From Mesorhizobium onobrychidis (GTDB lineage: Bacteria; Pseudomonadota; Alphaproteobacteria; Rhizobiales; Rhizobiaceae), in NCBI RefSeq assembly GCF_024707545.1, contig NZ_CP062229.1:6491501-6555500 (forward strand): a DNA stretch of 64,000 bases, given 5' to 3'. The notes below the pieces were generated by a model, which was not told the origin of the DNA, ran no database searches, and saw nothing but the letters and a program-made list of their open reading frames with translations. Made by a program: the position numbers and the translations under genes. Within the stretch, counting starts at the first letter, position 1. The number at the start of each line of letters is the position of its first letter. Positions 8,804 through 17,615 of the stretch are shown here, piece by piece.

Positions 8804-10317
8804 CTAACGATCTCCGGTGCGTTGAAGGTGGCGGTGTATTCGTCCGTTTCGAAACTAGCCTTGTCCTCGACGCGGAATTTGAACGTTTGGGTTGCGCTTC
8901 CGACCTGGTCTGTCGGCTGGCGCACGAAAACCTTCAGCATCTTCAGGCGATCGGGTTCGACCGCGACGGCGAAGGACCGGTCTGCGGGAAGGTCGATGCC
9001 AACGACGCTCATCTCGGCGCCCCGCAGGCCCTGCATGGTGACAACGATCGTCCTTGGCTCGGGGATCATGTTGAGCAGCTTGACTGTGTAGCCGTTGCGA
9101 ATCGAACCGTCGGACAGCGTGACGAACTGCGGGTTGCGCTCGTGCAGAACGTTGACCTCGAGCCGGTCGCGCGTCAGCAGCGAATAGAGCAGCGCAATGC
9201 CGACCGCCGACCATGCACCCATGTAGATGAAAGTGCGCGGCTGAAAGACCTTGCGGATATGGAAATCGGCCAATTTGTCGGAGAAAGCGCCGCCTGCAGT
9301 CGCCACCGCCATGTTGGCGTTGTAATCGGACAGCGTCGCATAGGAGATCAGTCCGCGCTCCTTGCCGAGTTTGTCCATGACGCTTTCGCAGGCATCGATG
9401 CACAGCGCGCAAGTGATGCATTCGAGCTGCTGGCCATCTCGAATGTCGATCCCCATCGGGCAGACGGCGACACAGGCATTGCAATCGACACAGTCTCCGA
9501 CCGACTGCCCGGCGGCCTGGACCTTCTTGGCGTGCCGCGAGCGAGGTTCGCCGCGCCAGTCGTTGTAGGTCACGGTGAGCGAATTTTCGTCGAGCATGGC
9601 CGCCTGAATGCGCGGCCACGGGCACATATAGGTGCAGACCTGCTCGCGCATCAGCCCGCCGAATGTGTAGGTGGTTGCCGTCAGCACGCCGATGGTGATG
9701 TAGGCGACCGGCGCAGCGGTGCCAGCGAAGACCTTGCCAATCAGCGATGGCGCATCGGCGAAATAGAAGATCCAGGCGCCGCCGGTCGCTGCCGCTATGA
9801 CCAGCCAGATGGCGTGTTTCGACACACGCAGCACAAACTTGCGTGCAGTCCACGGTCCGGCGTCGAGCTTCATGCGGGCATTGCGATCTCCCTCGATCGC
9901 GCGCTCTACAGCCAGAAACAGATCGACCCATACGGTCTGCGGACAGGTATAGCCGCACCAGGCTCTGCCAACTGTGGATGTGATCAGGAAAAGGCCGATG
10001 GCGGCCATAACGAGAAGGCCGGCCACATAGAAGAACTCCTGCGGCCAAATTTCGATGAACAAGAAATAGAAGCGGCGGTTGGCAAGATCAATCAGCACGG
10101 CCTGATCGGGAGCAAATGGACCTCGATCCCAGCGCAGCCAGGGCGTCAGGTAGTAAATGGCCAGCGTGATCGCCATCACCAGCCACTTGAAGCGACGGAA
10201 ATTACCCGAGATTCGCTTAGGGAAAACCTTCTTGCGTGGGGCATAAAGCGGCTGACGGGTGTTGGGGAGGTCGATCGCTTGTGCTTCGGGCGGTTCTGTC
10301 TGCGTTTTATCACGCAC
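8800..10317 (-). CDS. fixG: FixG/CcoG polyferredoxin, cbb3 oxidase assembly
   Basis: A 505-residue membrane protein with several helices between residues 45 and 230. Two ferredoxin-like cysteine clusters follow: DCVDCNACVAVCPMG near residue 277 and ECITCALCIDACESV near residue 298. The C-terminus is an Ig-like periplasmic domain. CcoG proteins act in the copper reduction step of cbb3 biogenesis. It heads the fixGHIS set, about 150 bases after fixP, in a gap holding two stem-loops. Start ATG at 10317 gives the usual N-terminus (LYAPRKKVFPKRISG). Confidence 0.95.
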   Translation of the reverse strand: MRDKTQTEPPEAQAIDLPNTRQPLYAPRKKVFPKRISGNFRRFKWLVMAITLAIYYLTPWLRWDRGPFAPDQAVLIDLANRRFYFLFIEIWPQEFFYVAGLLVMAAIGLFLITSTVGRAWCGYTCPQTVWVDLFLAVERAIEGDRNARMKLDAGPWTARKFVLRVSKHAIWLVIAAATGGAWIFYFADAPSLIGKVFAGTAAPVAYITIGVLTATTYTFGGLMREQVCTYMCPWPRIQAAMLDENSLTVTYNDWRGEPRSRHAKKVQAAGQSVGDCVDCNACVAVCPMGIDIRDGQQLECITCALCIDACESVMDKLGKERGLISYATLSDYNANMAVATAGGAFSDKLADFHIRKVFQPRTFIYMGAWSAVGIALLYSLLTRDRLEVNVLHERNPQFVTLSDGSIRNGYTVKLLNMIPEPRTIVVTMQGLRGAEMSVVGIDLPADRSFAVAVEPDRLKMLKVFVRQPTDQVGSATQTFKFRVEDKASFETDEYTATFNAPEIVR

Positions 10318-10408
10318 GTAGCATCTCCAGTCCCGCAGCCGATGTCAGGGCCGCCCGTGGAACAGCCTCCCCGTAGGGCGGTCCGTGCCGCAGCCGGAAT
10401 GGTGTCGA

Positions 10409-10428
10409 GGCCCGGCTCACGCCGGGCC
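10409..10428. terminator. GC-rich stem-loop between fixP and fixG
   Basis: GGCCCGGC (10409-10416), loop TCAC, GCCGGGCC (10421-10428): a perfect 8-base stem. No T-run follows on the minus strand, so it is either a weak terminator or an RNA stability element separating the fixNOQP and fixGHIS messages. Confidence 0.45.
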
Positions 10429-10452
10429 CCGTCGCTTGGCAGGGGGAGGGCC

Positions 10453-10478
10453 GAGAATAGGCTTCCGTTCCTATTCTC
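10453..10478. terminator. Perfect inverted repeat spanning the fixP stop codon
   Basis: GAGAATAGG (10453-10461) and CCTATTCTC (10470-10478) form a 9-base perfect stem with an 8-base loop. The fixP stop codon (10471-10473) lies inside the stem. It probably marks the 3' end, or a processing site, of the fixNOQP transcript. Confidence 0.5.
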
Positions 10479-11328
10479 CGCCGCCAAGCGAATGGATATA
10501 GACTGCAAGTTCCTTGATCTTGACCTCGCCGAGACGCCCACCCCAAGCCGGCATAACGCCATGCTTGGGGGCGCGGACCTGCGCGGCGATTGCCGTTTCG
10601 TTCGACCCGTAGAGCCAGATCGCATCAGTCAGGTTGGGTGCGCCAAGCTCCCTGTTTCCCTTTCCATCATCACCATGACAGGCGGCACAATTCTCGGCAA
10701 AAACATCGGCCCCGACCAACCTTTGATCGCCAACAGCGCCGGAAAGACTCGAGACATAAGTGCTGACCTGTCTAATCTGCTCGGGTGTAATGATGTCACC
10801 AAAGGCCGGCATTTCCGACAGGCGCGTATCGGGATCGGAGGCAAAGCGGATGCCATGCGTGATTGTCTCCTGGATCTGATCGGCCTTGCCGCCCCACAGC
10901 CAGTCGTCATCATTCAGGTTGGGAAAACCCTTCGAACCCTGGGCGCCGGAGCCATGGCACTGAACACAATTGACCTTGAACGCGGCGCCCCCCGCAGTGA
11001 TGGCGAATTCACGCAGCGCATCGTCGGCCGCGATCTCCGAGACGGTTTTGGCCTGAAGGGCGGCAACATACTTGCCCTTGGCGACCTCGGTCACCGCAAG
11101 CTCGTTCTTGACATCGTTGCGGCTCGAATAGCCAAGCACGCCTCGGGTGGCGGATCTCAGCATAGGCCATGCGGGATAAGCGATCGTGTAGCCGATCGCC
11201 CAGACGATGGTGACGTAGAAGGTGATCACCCACCAGCGCGGGAGCGGATTGTTGAGCTCCTTGATCCCATCCCATTCATGGCCGGTGGTCGAGACGCCGG
11301 AGACTTCGTCAATGTACTCACCGCTCAT
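10471..11328 (-). CDS. fixP: cbb3 oxidase subunit III, dihaem cytochrome c FixP/CcoP
   Basis: A 285-residue membrane-anchored cytochrome c that passes electrons to the FixN catalytic subunit. One membrane helix lies near residues 30-52 (WWVITFYVTIVWAIGYTIAY). Two haem c sites follow: CVQCH near residue 121 and CAACH near residue 212. Each is followed by the usual Met-containing fold (ETITHGIRF, HGVMPAW). Length matches CcoP. It is the last gene of fixNOQP, directly after fixQ. Confidence 0.96.
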   Translation of the reverse strand: MSGEYIDEVSGVSTTGHEWDGIKELNNPLPRWWVITFYVTIVWAIGYTIAYPAWPMLRSATRGVLGYSSRNDVKNELAVTEVAKGKYVAALQAKTVSEIAADDALREFAITAGGAAFKVNCVQCHGSGAQGSKGFPNLNDDDWLWGGKADQIQETITHGIRFASDPDTRLSEMPAFGDIITPEQIRQVSTYVSSLSGAVGDQRLVGADVFAENCAACHGDDGKGNRELGAPNLTDAIWLYGSNETAIAAQVRAPKHGVMPAWGGRLGEVKIKELAVYIHSLGGGE

Positions 11329-11330
11329 GA

Positions 11331-11480
11331 TCAGTCGTCCTTGAGAGGGATTTGAGCAGCTTCATCGGCTCGCGTCCTGCTGCCGGGACGGAGCGCAATG
11401 GTGATGCATCCGACGAAGAACAGCGCCATAGCGAGCAGGCCCCAAGTGTCGGCAAACGCCCGCATGAAGTTGTAGGTCAT
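11331..11480 (-). CDS. fixQ: cbb3 oxidase subunit IV FixQ/CcoQ
   Basis: A 49-residue single-helix protein (MTYNFMRAFADTWGLLAMAL) that stabilises the cbb3 complex. I translated it directly from the reverse strand between fixO and fixP. The ATG at 11480 sits 8 bases after a GAGGAGAA ribosome-binding site. An ATG at 11486 in the same frame is too close to that site. The hydrophobic helix is followed by a short charged tail ending LKDD. The stop lies 2 bases before the fixP start. Confidence 0.9.
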   Translation of the reverse strand: MTYNFMRAFADTWGLLAMALFFVGCITIALRPGSRTRADEAAQIPLKDD

Positions 11481-11492
11481 CACCATTTCTCC

Positions 11493-12224
11493 TCAGCGGT
11501 AACCGGCGGCTTCATCGTAGTTTTTGAAATCGACCAGAGTGCCAAGCATCTGGAGATAGGCGACCAGGGCGTCCATCTCGGTGACCTGTTGCGGATCCCC
11601 ATCGAAGTCACCGAGCTTGGCCTTTGGATACCTCGCTTCAAGACCGGATGTGTCGACGTTAGGATTCGCCTGCGCCATGAGATCGGCATTCGCGTTGGCG
11701 ATCATGTCATCGGAGTACGGCACGCCCACACGGCTGTTCGCGATCAGGTGCGTCGAGAAGTCCTTCACCTCGATCGGCCTTTCCTTCAAGAACGCGTAGC
11801 TCGGCATAATCGATTCCGGAACCACTGAGCGCGGATCCACAAGATGCTGAACGTGCCATCCGTTCGAGTAACGGTCGCCGACGCGGGCGAGGTCCGGTCC
11901 AGTCCGCTTCGATCCCCACTGGAAAGGGTGATCGTACATAGACTCAGCCGCCAGGCTGTAGTGTCCATAGCGCTCGACCTCGTCGCGAAATGGCCTGATC
12001 ATCTGGCTGTGGCAGAGGTAGCAGCCCTCACGCACATAGATGTTGCGCCCGGCGAGTTCGAGCGGCGAATAGGGCCGCATGCCTTCGACCTTCTCGATCG
12101 TATTGTCGAGATAGAAGAGCGGTGCGATTTCGACAGTGCCGCCGATCGTCACCACCAGGAGGGAACCAACGAGAAGAAGCGTGGCGTTCTTCTCGATAAG
12201 CGCGTGTTTGTCCATCAGGCCCAT
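11493..12224 (-). CDS. fixO: cbb3 oxidase subunit II, monohaem cytochrome c FixO/CcoO
   Basis: A 243-residue membrane-anchored cytochrome c. The N-terminal helix ([22 protein letters not shown]) is followed by the haem c motif CYLCH near residue 68, in the [18 protein letters not shown] context diagnostic of CcoO. The distal region has [10 protein letters not shown] with the Met axial ligand. The start at 12224 lies 2 bases after the fixN stop. The open frame continues upstream into fixN, so the family start was used. Confidence 0.96.
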   Translation of the reverse strand: MGLMDKHALIEKNATLLLVGSLLVVTIGGTVEIAPLFYLDNTIEKVEGMRPYSPLELAGRNIYVREGCYLCHSQMIRPFRDEVERYGHYSLAAESMYDHPFQWGSKRTGPDLARVGDRYSNGWHVQHLVDPRSVVPESIMPSYAFLKERPIEVKDFSTHLIANSRVGVPYSDDMIANANADLMAQANPNVDTSGLEARYPKAKLGDFDGDPQQVTEMDALVAYLQMLGTLVDFKNYDEAAGYR

Positions 12225-12226
12225 TT

Positions 12227-13846
12227 TCAGGCTCCTGATCGCGCTGGTCGGACGGCGGCGATAGGACGCGGCATCGGTTCCTCCTCGCGTTGGTAGCCGA
12301 GGATTGTCATGGTGACATTCCATGCCATGATCAGGGCGCCGGACAGGTACATCGCGCCGCCGATGGCACGCATGATGTAGTAGGGATGCATGGCGGCCAC
12401 AGTTTCGGCGAAGGAGAAGACCAGGAAGCCCTGCTCGTCGTATTCGCGCCACATCAGGCCCTGCATGACGCCAGAGACCCACATCGCCGCCGCGTAGACG
12501 ACGATCCCCAGGGTCGCCAGCCAGAAGTGCCAGTTCACCAGCCGCAGCGAATAGAGCCGGTCGCGGTTCCACAACTTGGGCACCATAAAATAGATCGCGC
12601 CGAACGAGATCATGCCTACCCAACCGAGCGCGCCGGAGTGCACGTGCCCGATGGTCCAGTCGGTGTAGTGCGATAGCGAATTGACCGTCTTGATCGACAT
12701 CATCGGGCCTTCAAACGTCGACATGCCATAGAAGGCTATGGCCATCACCATCATGCGGATGATCGGGTCCGTCCGCAGCTTGTCCCAGGCGCCGGAGAGC
12801 GTCATCAGACCGTTGATCATGCCACCCCAGGAGGGCATCCAAAGCATGATCGAGAACGCCATGCCGAGCGTCTGGGCCCAGTCGGGCAAGGCGGTATAGT
12901 GCAGGTGATGCGGGCCAGCCCAAATATATAGAAAGATCAGCGCCCAGAAGTGGATAATCGACAGGCGATAGGAATAGACAGGCCGGTTGGCCTGCTTGGG
13001 CACGAAATAATACATCATGCCGAGGAAGCCGGCGGTGAGAAAGAAGCCGACGGCATTGTGGCCGTACCACCACTGCGTCAAGGCATCCTGGACGCCGGAG
13101 AAGGCTGAATAGCTCTTCGAACCCACAAACGAGACGGGCATCGACAGATTGTTGATCACATGCAGCATCGCGATCGTCACGATGAAGGATAGGTAGAACC
13201 AGTTGGCGACGTAGATGTGCGGTTCCTTGCGCTTCAGGATGGTGCCGAGGAACAGGACCAGGTAGGCGACCCAGACGATGGTCAGCCACAGGTCTACATA
13301 CCATTCGGGCTCGGCATATTCGCGGCTCTCGGTGATACCGAGCAGATAGCCCGTCGCAGCCATAACGATGAACAGCTGATAGCCCCAGAACACGAACCAG
13401 GCGAGATCGCCGCCGAACAGCCTGGCGCGGCAGGTGCGCTGAACTACGTAGAGCGACGTGCAAAGCAGCGCATTGCCGCCGAAAGCGAAAACCACGCCGG
13501 ATGTATGCAGCGGCCGCAAGCGGCCGAAGTTGAACCAGGGCTCGATGTTGAGATCCGGGTAGGCAAGCTGCAGCGCGATGACGACGCCGACCAGCATTCC
13601 CACCACGCCCCAGAACATAGTGGCGATTGCACCGTAGCGGATCGGCCCATCCATATAGGCGGATGGGTCGATTGCAGCAGGCGCTGCGAAGCTCGTGTTC
13701 CGAAGAAGAATGGCGATAAAGCCAAGCAGCACGATGAGCAGCACCAACATATGCTGCCGAAAAGGTTCGTCCACCCCGAAGCCGGCAGCCACCAGGGCCG
13801 CAAAAGCAACCAGGCTTAGAAGGACGATCTCTGTGCCGAATTTCAT
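12227..13846 (-). CDS. fixN: cbb3 oxidase catalytic subunit I FixN/CcoN
   Basis: A 539-residue multi-span haem-copper oxidase subunit that reduces O2 at very low concentration. Conserved haem and copper histidines are visible in [29 protein letters not shown] and the [15 protein letters not shown] segment. The start chosen is ATG 13846 ([10 protein letters not shown]); the frame is open for 17 more codons upstream, but without family similarity. It is the first gene of fixNOQP and divergent from tamA. A palindrome with an Fnr-like core lies about 80 bases upstream. Confidence 0.96.
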   Translation of the reverse strand: MKFGTEIVLLSLVAFAALVAAGFGVDEPFRQHMLVLLIVLLGFIAILLRNTSFAAPAAIDPSAYMDGPIRYGAIATMFWGVVGMLVGVVIALQLAYPDLNIEPWFNFGRLRPLHTSGVVFAFGGNALLCTSLYVVQRTCRARLFGGDLAWFVFWGYQLFIVMAATGYLLGITESREYAEPEWYVDLWLTIVWVAYLVLFLGTILKRKEPHIYVANWFYLSFIVTIAMLHVINNLSMPVSFVGSKSYSAFSGVQDALTQWWYGHNAVGFFLTAGFLGMMYYFVPKQANRPVYSYRLSIIHFWALIFLYIWAGPHHLHYTALPDWAQTLGMAFSIMLWMPSWGGMINGLMTLSGAWDKLRTDPIIRMMVMAIAFYGMSTFEGPMMSIKTVNSLSHYTDWTIGHVHSGALGWVGMISFGAIYFMVPKLWNRDRLYSLRLVNWHFWLATLGIVVYAAAMWVSGVMQGLMWREYDEQGFLVFSFAETVAAMHPYYIMRAIGGAMYLSGALIMAWNVTMTILGYQREEEPMPRPIAAVRPARSGA

Positions 13847-13918
13847 CGCAGGTCCCGATCTCGAATCCGGTGAGCGCCAAATCCACTGTGCACTCATTGC
13901 GCAGCCGCCGCCTGTTCG

Positions 13919-13936
13919 CCCTGACCCATGTCAGGG
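13919..13936. promoter_or_regulatory. Candidate Fnr/FixK-type operator upstream of fixN
   Basis: CCCTGAC-CCAT-GTCAGGG is a perfect palindrome centred about 81 bases before the fixN start. The core TGA-N6-TCA equals the invariant part of the Fnr/FixK box (TTGA-N6-TCAA), with the outer T/A replaced by C/G. An oxygen-controlled operator is expected here from the biology of fixNOQP, but the outer mismatches make the call provisional. It also lies 33 bases before the tamA start. Confidence 0.45.
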
Positions 13937-13968
13937 CCGCAAGATTTTTCGGCAGCTAGGTTGACCTA

Positions 13969-15897
13969 ATGTCGGCGTATGAAAGGCAGATGTCGGGAGG
14001 AACCGCGCCACGGCGCGTGTTTTCGCTCGCCTTGCTTTCCGCCTTGCTATGCTCGACTGCACTGGTTGGCGCGAGCGGAAATGCGGCCGCTTTCGAGATC
14101 TTCGGCATCAAGCTGTGGGGATCGTCGGAAGATGAAGATGCCGACATCGTCGATCCGCTGCGCTATGCGGTGACCATAGAGGCGCCCGACGCCGACGAGG
14201 ATCTCGCCGAAAAACTCGAAAACGCCTCGGCGCTGAAGGACGACGAAGAACGTCCGGTCTCCGGTTCGCTCGGCCTGCTGGCCAAGGCGCGTGCCGACCG
14301 CGATCAGCTTGTCGCCGCACTTTACGCGGACGCCCGCTACGAGGGCGTCGTCACCATCACCATCGAAGGCAAGCCGCTCGACGATTTGCCGCCTGACGCC
14401 GAATTTTCGGGTCCGCAGCCGATCCCGGTGGTGATCAACATTGCGACCGGGCCGAAATTCACGCTTGGCGACATCAGGCTGGAGGGCGATGCGGCGGGGC
14501 TGGCGGGCGCCGATTTCGGCCTGATCGCCGGCGGCGATGCCGGTTCCGGTGCCGTGCTCAAGGCCGAGGCGTCGATCGTGCGGGCGCTCAAAGAGGAAGG
14601 CAGGCCGCTGGCCAAGGTGACGGACCGCGAGATCGTCGCCGACCACGCCACCTCGACGCTCGACGTAACGCTGACCGTGGCGGCCGGGCCGGTTGCCGGC
14701 TACGGCGACACCACGGTCGAGGGCACCGAAAAGGTCGACCGCGATTTCACCGAATATATGACCGGCCTGAAGCGCGGCCGCCAATATTCGCCGGAAGAGA
14801 TCGACGAAGCGCGCGACCGTCTGCTCGGGCTGGAAGTCTTCAACAGCGTGACGCTGAAGGAGGCCGACGGTCTCGACGCCGACGGCAACATCCCGATCGG
14901 CGTCGAAGTAAGCGAGCGCAAGCCGCGCTATTTCGGCCTTGGCGGTACCTTCTCCAACACCGAGGGGCTCGGCCTCGAAGGCTATTGGGGTCACCGCAAT
15001 CTGTTCGGCCGTGCCGAAAAACTGCGCATCGAGGGTGAAATCAGCGGCATCGGCAGCAACGAACTGACCGAGCTGAACTACAATGCCGGCATCATGTTCG
15101 AAAAGCCGGGCATGGTCGGGCCGGCGTCGAAATTCTTCGCCGGCGTCAGCACCGTATTAGAGCATCCCGACGCCTACGACAATTTCTCGGTCAAGGGCAA
15201 CACCGGCCTGTCTTATGAACTCGACAAGCAGCAGACGGTTTCCGCCGAAGTCGCGCTCGACTATTCGAAGATCACCGATTCTTTCGGCAAGCACACCTAT
15301 CTGATTGCCAGCGTTCCGCTGCGATATGTCTATGACAACCGCGACAACCGGCTGAACCCGACGACCGGATTCAGGGCGCTGGCCTATGCCGAGCCGAGCT
15401 ACGACATTTTGAACGGTGCGGCCTTCGTCAAGCTAAGAGGCGAAGGATCGGCATATCAGTCGCTCTATGCGGCCTCGAAGTTCGTCTTGGCCGAACGTGT
15501 CGCCATCGGCTCGATCATCGGTGCCGGCCTTCAGGATGTTCTGGCCGACCGGCGCTTCTATTCCGGCGGCGGCGGCTCGGTGCGCGGTTATGCCTATCAG
15601 GGCATCGGTCCGAAGGACGCCCACGGAGAGCCGATCGGCGGGCTGTCCTTCTTCGAGACCTCGGTCGAGATGCGCATCGCCATCACCGACACGATCGGCG
15701 TCGTGCCGTTCGTCGATGCCGGCACGGTCTCGACCAAGCAGTTCCCGGATTTTTCCGACATTCAGGTCGGCGCCGGCGTCGGCCTGCGCTATATTACGCC
15801 GTTCGGACCGCTGCGCATCGATGCGGCGGTGCCGCTCAACCGGGGTCCCGATGACCCGCATTTCGGCATCTATGCCGGCATCGGCCAGGCGTTCTGA
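13969..15897 (+). CDS. tamA: Outer-membrane translocation/assembly protein TamA (Omp85)
   Basis: A 642-residue Omp85-family protein. A signal peptide covers about residues 17-41 (FSLALLSALLCSTALVGASG). POTRA-type repeats run to about residue 320, and a C-terminal beta-barrel ends in Phe, as expected for BAM substrates. The barrel motif GGGGSVRGYAYQGIGP near residue 540 is the conserved VRGY/F loop of this family. TamA works with inner-membrane TamB to insert outer-membrane proteins. Here its partner, which starts at the overlapping stop codon, is broken. ATG 13969 is used; ATG 13990 is an alternative. As a normally chromosomal housekeeping gene it is out of place among symbiosis genes. Confidence 0.9.
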   Translation: MSAYERQMSGGTAPRRVFSLALLSALLCSTALVGASGNAAAFEIFGIKLWGSSEDEDADIVDPLRYAVTIEAPDADEDLAEKLENASALKDDEERPVSGSLGLLAKARADRDQLVAALYADARYEGVVTITIEGKPLDDLPPDAEFSGPQPIPVVINIATGPKFTLGDIRLEGDAAGLAGADFGLIAGGDAGSGAVLKAEASIVRALKEEGRPLAKVTDREIVADHATSTLDVTLTVAAGPVAGYGDTTVEGTEKVDRDFTEYMTGLKRGRQYSPEEIDEARDRLLGLEVFNSVTLKEADGLDADGNIPIGVEVSERKPRYFGLGGTFSNTEGLGLEGYWGHRNLFGRAEKLRIEGEISGIGSNELTELNYNAGIMFEKPGMVGPASKFFAGVSTVLEHPDAYDNFSVKGNTGLSYELDKQQTVSAEVALDYSKITDSFGKHTYLIASVPLRYVYDNRDNRLNPTTGFRALAYAEPSYDILNGAAFVKLRGEGSAYQSLYAASKFVLAERVAIGSIIGAGLQDVLADRRFYSGGGGSVRGYAYQGIGPKDAHGEPIGGLSFFETSVEMRIAITDTIGVVPFVDAGTVSTKQFPDFSDIQVGAGVGLRYITPFGPLRIDAAVPLNRGPDDPHFGIYAGIGQAF

Positions 15898-16275
15898 TGA
15901 CAATGGTCAAGCGCATCCTCCGCATTGTCCTTTTCACGCTGCTCATCGTGGTGGCGGCGGTGGTCGGTGCGCTCGTCGTGCTGACCAAGACCGAGCGCGG
16001 CCGCGCCAACCTCGCCGGCATCATCTCGACCGTGGCGTCGACCGATGACCGGAAGGTCACGGTCAGCGGCATCGACGGCATCTGGTCCGGCGCGCTGACG
16101 GTCGACCATGTGGTGCTGGAGGATCGCCAGGGCGCCTGGCTGGTGGCGCGCAAGGTGGCCGTCGATTGGTCGCCGCTGGCGCTGCTGTCCAAGAACTTCA
16201 GTGCTGATTGCCCGCGGCCGAGCGCATCGAACTCGCACCTCGGCCGGTGATCGGTACGCAGCCACCGGCGCCGAA
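15897..16275 (+). pseudogene. tamB: tamB remnant (N-terminal stub)
   Basis: The start overlaps the tamA stop by one base, the normal tamA-tamB arrangement. The first 100 residues are TamB-like: a membrane anchor (IVLFTLLIVVAAVVGALVVL), then TVSGIDGIWSGALTVDHVVLEDRQGAWLVARKVAVDWSP in fragments. Reading is lost near 16205. The continuation AERIELAPRPV is in another frame and soon stops. A full TamB is over 1,000 residues, so this is a truncated pseudogene caused by a frameshift followed by loss of the rest. Confidence 0.85.
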
Positions 16276-16710
16276 GCCGCGCCGCTGACGGTCGAGACGG
16301 TGCTCAACGTCACCCGCCAACACGGCAAGCAAGGCAATGATGATGCGAACGTCCGTTTTTCGCCGGCGGACAGCAAGTTCGCATAATCTCAAGACGTCGG
16401 AGCCGGCCGGCGGCGTCATCGCGATCTGTTCGGTCAGCCGGATGCGCCTCCGCATCGTCGTTTCGGTCACCGGGTCGGGCGTAGAGGCGATCGCGGGCGA
16501 TGTGGATGAGGCAACGTCTGCAGAGCGGCAATCTTGCCTCCACCGGCCGGTTACGCGTTGGCCACCCTAGCATGGTCATTGTGATCCGTTAGAAAGCGCG
16601 GAAGGCTGTTGCGATCGTGCTACGCGGCTCCATCGAAGGCTGGCGGCGACACGCATAGAACGCGAACATGTCCTGCCGCGGACCCGAATAAGCGACGTGG
16701 GCCTCGCGGG
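16276..16710. other. Degenerate stretch between the tamB stub and fnrN
   Basis: About 435 bases with no supportable gene. Short frames exist on both strands. A faint forward-strand stretch around 16440-16510 (VVSVTGSGVEA) could be a relic of the middle of tamB, but this is weak. The fnrN 3' end lies at its right edge. Confidence 0.4.
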
Positions 16711-17457
16711 TTAGGGTTGCCGCGCGCCTAGGCCGCCACAGCGCTGCTCCAGCCGGCTCATGCTGTCCACCATCACATGGCGTGTGTTCTCGATCCGGAT
16801 CACGCCGTCAGCCCGCAATCGCGTCAGCTGCCGGGTCACAGTCTCGTTCGTAATTCCGAGGAAATCAGAGATCTCGGCACGCGTCAGCGGCAGATCGAAG
16901 GACGCTGACCTGGCTGCCGGGTCAACACTGGAATCCATATTCCGAGCGATCATGAGGAGAAAACTCGCCACCTTTTCCGATGCGGTCTTGCGCCCCAACG
17001 TCACCATCCACTCGCGTGCTTCATCGAGTTCATTCAGCGTCTGCTTGAGCAGGCGATGCTCGAATTCCGGCGACTTCTTCATCATCCGTTCGACGGCTGC
17101 CCTTGGAAACGAGCACAGCGTGACAGCTGTCACCGCTTCCGCATTGATCGAGCTTTCCACCTTAAAAGGACGTCCCACAAAATCCGGTGCAAACTGGAGA
17201 CCGACGATCTGCTGGCGCCCATCCGAAAGGCTCTTTGTCAGCTTCACCACGCCTGAAAGCACGTTCGAATAGCTGTCGACCGCCTGTGCGTCGCCGATCA
17301 GTTCCACTCCTGACTCGATCTGGCGCCGAGAGCAAGTCTTGGCGAGCCCAACCAAATTATCTGGATCGAGCGCACCGCAGACGCCGCGACGCCGTGCCTC
17401 GCATGAGAGGCAAAGAACGGGAATGCCGGAAGTATGAATGTCTTGCCGTACTGTCAT
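16711..17457 (-). CDS. fnrN: Oxygen-responsive Crp/Fnr regulator FnrN
   Basis: A 248-residue regulator. The N-terminus carries the Fnr-type cysteine set C16-x2-C19-x7-C27, with a further Cys at about residue 115 in TLCSF. These can ligate an oxygen-labile 4Fe-4S cluster, so it is an FnrN-type sensor rather than a cysteine-less FixK. A cyclic-nucleotide-binding-like beta fold follows, then a C-terminal helix-turn-helix (AEISDFLGITNETVTRQLTRL), where the E and R contact the TTGA half-site. It is divergent from hemN, with an Fnr-type box between. It is the likely activator of fixNOQP, hemN and possibly parts of hup/hyp. Confidence 0.9.
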   Translation of the reverse strand: MTVRQDIHTSGIPVLCLSCEARRRGVCGALDPDNLVGLAKTCSRRQIESGVELIGDAQAVDSYSNVLSGVVKLTKSLSDGRQQIVGLQFAPDFVGRPFKVESSINAEAVTAVTLCSFPRAAVERMMKKSPEFEHRLLKQTLNELDEAREWMVTLGRKTASEKVASFLLMIARNMDSSVDPAARSASFDLPLTRAEISDFLGITNETVTRQLTRLRADGVIRIENTRHVMVDSMSRLEQRCGGLGARQP

Positions 17458-17543
17458 GCGCTCGCTCCACCCGATCCCAATTGCCGGCAGGATACCAATC
17501 TAGGGTAGAGAAATCCTTGCGGCAGTTTGTCCTTGCTCGTGGT

Positions 17544-17557
17544 TTGATCGAAGTCAG
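17544..17557. promoter_or_regulatory. Anaerobox (Fnr/FixK site) between fnrN and hemN
   Basis: TTGA-TCGAAG-TCAG matches the TTGA-N6-TCAA consensus except for the last base. It lies about 60-70 bases before the hemN ATG, a good activating position, and about 90 bases before fnrN, where it could mediate autoregulation. Confidence 0.7.
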
Positions 17558-17615
17558 GGATTTGGCTCACCAATGCGTCCAGAGTTCCAGCGATGCAAAC
17601 ACGGTGGACAAGGAC

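Noticed and set aside
10176..10625. Reverse frame of 149 codons across the fixP-fixG gap
   Set aside because: It overlaps both real genes and shows only low-complexity Arg/Ser-rich sequence.
8887..11355. Forward open frame of 822 codons
   Set aside because: It lies opposite fixG and fixP; the high GC content of the genes creates a long antisense frame.
16310..16579. Reverse 89-codon frame between tamB and fnrN with several Cys and His
   Set aside because: No transposase or zinc-finger pattern holds up, and it has no plausible ribosome-binding site.
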